This document shows positions 14,746 through 15,001 of a stretch of 15,001 nucleotides of DNA, piece after piece. The notes under the pieces were generated by a model, which made no database searches, was not told the origin of the DNA, and worked only from the letters and a program-made list of their open reading frames with translations. The stretch is from positions 1 to 15,001 of the forward strand of contig CALCGX010000149.1 in the NCBI GenBank assembly GCA_937901225.1. The letters run 5' to 3'. Source of the stretch: an uncultured Bacteroidales bacterium. Lineage in GTDB: Bacteria; Bacteroidota; Bacteroidia; Bacteroidales; Paludibacteraceae. Positions within the stretch are counted from its first letter, which is position 1. Each line of letters opens with the position of its first letter. A program made the translations under genes and the position numbers.

Positions 14746-15001
14746 CAACAGGACCGTATGCGTCGGTAGCGAGCGTGATACCAAGCGTGGACAGCATTCC
14801 GACAGCCGCAAGAGCTATACCAAGAGCGACTGGATCTGCTGGTGCGCCGCCATGGCGGAGGACGCCGAGGTGCGGGCCGCGCTGATCGCGCCCATTGCCC
14901 GCATGCTGCGTGAAACCGACAGCCGCGTTCCCTTCTCTGACTGGTACGATACAAAGACCGGGCGCTACGTGCATTTTATTGCCCGCAGCGTACAGGGCGG
15001 C
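14746..15001 (+). CDS. Fragment of DUF4965/glutaminase-A-like protein (probably foreign sequence)
   Basis: From about 14800 the translated sequence reads like the C-terminal part of the DUF4965/GtaA family: DSRKSYTKSDW, SRVPFSDWYDTKTGRY and ARSVQGG at the edge. These proteins are typically about 650-850 residues; only some 65 residues are seen. Base composition jumps to roughly 60% GC, with GC-ending codons, unlike every gene to the left. The N-terminal part of such a gene is absent. The short stretch 14746-14800 matches neither family clearly. The best explanation is a join between two organisms' sequences. Confidence 0.65.

Noticed and set aside
14159..15001. Genuine ROK-DUF4965 fusion enzyme
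   Set aside because: The join truncates both domains in the middle of their folds and coincides with a sharp GC and codon-use change.

Overview
The window looks like a gut-type member of the Bacteroidales (Bacteroidota). Four promoters fit the Bacteroidota pattern TTG, 20 bases, TAnnTTTG. Start codons have A-rich upstream sequence instead of Shine-Dalgarno sites. The gene content also fits: Na+-NQR, a secreted DPP IV, FucP/GluP-type sugar transport with a ROK kinase, and secreted proteins with FISUMP-like or InlB-repeat-like domains.

Region 1 (1-581) has no convincing gene. It holds an 11-base tandem repeat, several hairpins including two mutually exclusive long stems, and a 30-base near-perfect palindrome just past the end of nqrF.

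Region 2 (582-7350, minus strand) is the complete operon for the sodium-pumping NADH:quinone oxidoreductase, in the order nqrA-B-C-D-[four-helix-bundle gene]-E-F. A-B and B-C overlap by one base, C-D are 4 bases apart and E-F 17 bases apart. The D-E junction is opened by a 23S-IVS-type four-helix-bundle gene flanked on both sides by arrays of small hairpins. A third array of the same style fills the roughly 200-base nqr leader. NqrC is unusual: a rubredoxin-like Cys4 domain sits in front of its membrane helix.

Region 3 (7351-8021) is a divergent intergenic region with a 7-base tandem repeat, a five-copy 11-base TACGTA array, a pyrimidine-rich tract, a good plus-strand promoter and a well-structured RNA leader of nested helices.

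Region 4 (8022-12744, plus strand) holds a secreted CsgG-like/FISUMP-like fusion with its own terminator, a secreted protein of unknown function, and a dipeptidyl peptidase IV with a complete catalytic triad. The last two each have their own promoter.

Region 5 (12745-15001, plus strand) holds a FucP/GluP-type MFS sugar transporter followed by a ROK sugar kinase, a plausible uptake-and-phosphorylation pair. The kinase reading is intact to about base 14745. It then changes, in the same frame, into GC-rich sequence encoding the C-terminal part of a DUF4965/glutaminase-A-type protein. This is most likely an assembly chimera, so sequence beyond about 14745 should not be trusted as the same genome.
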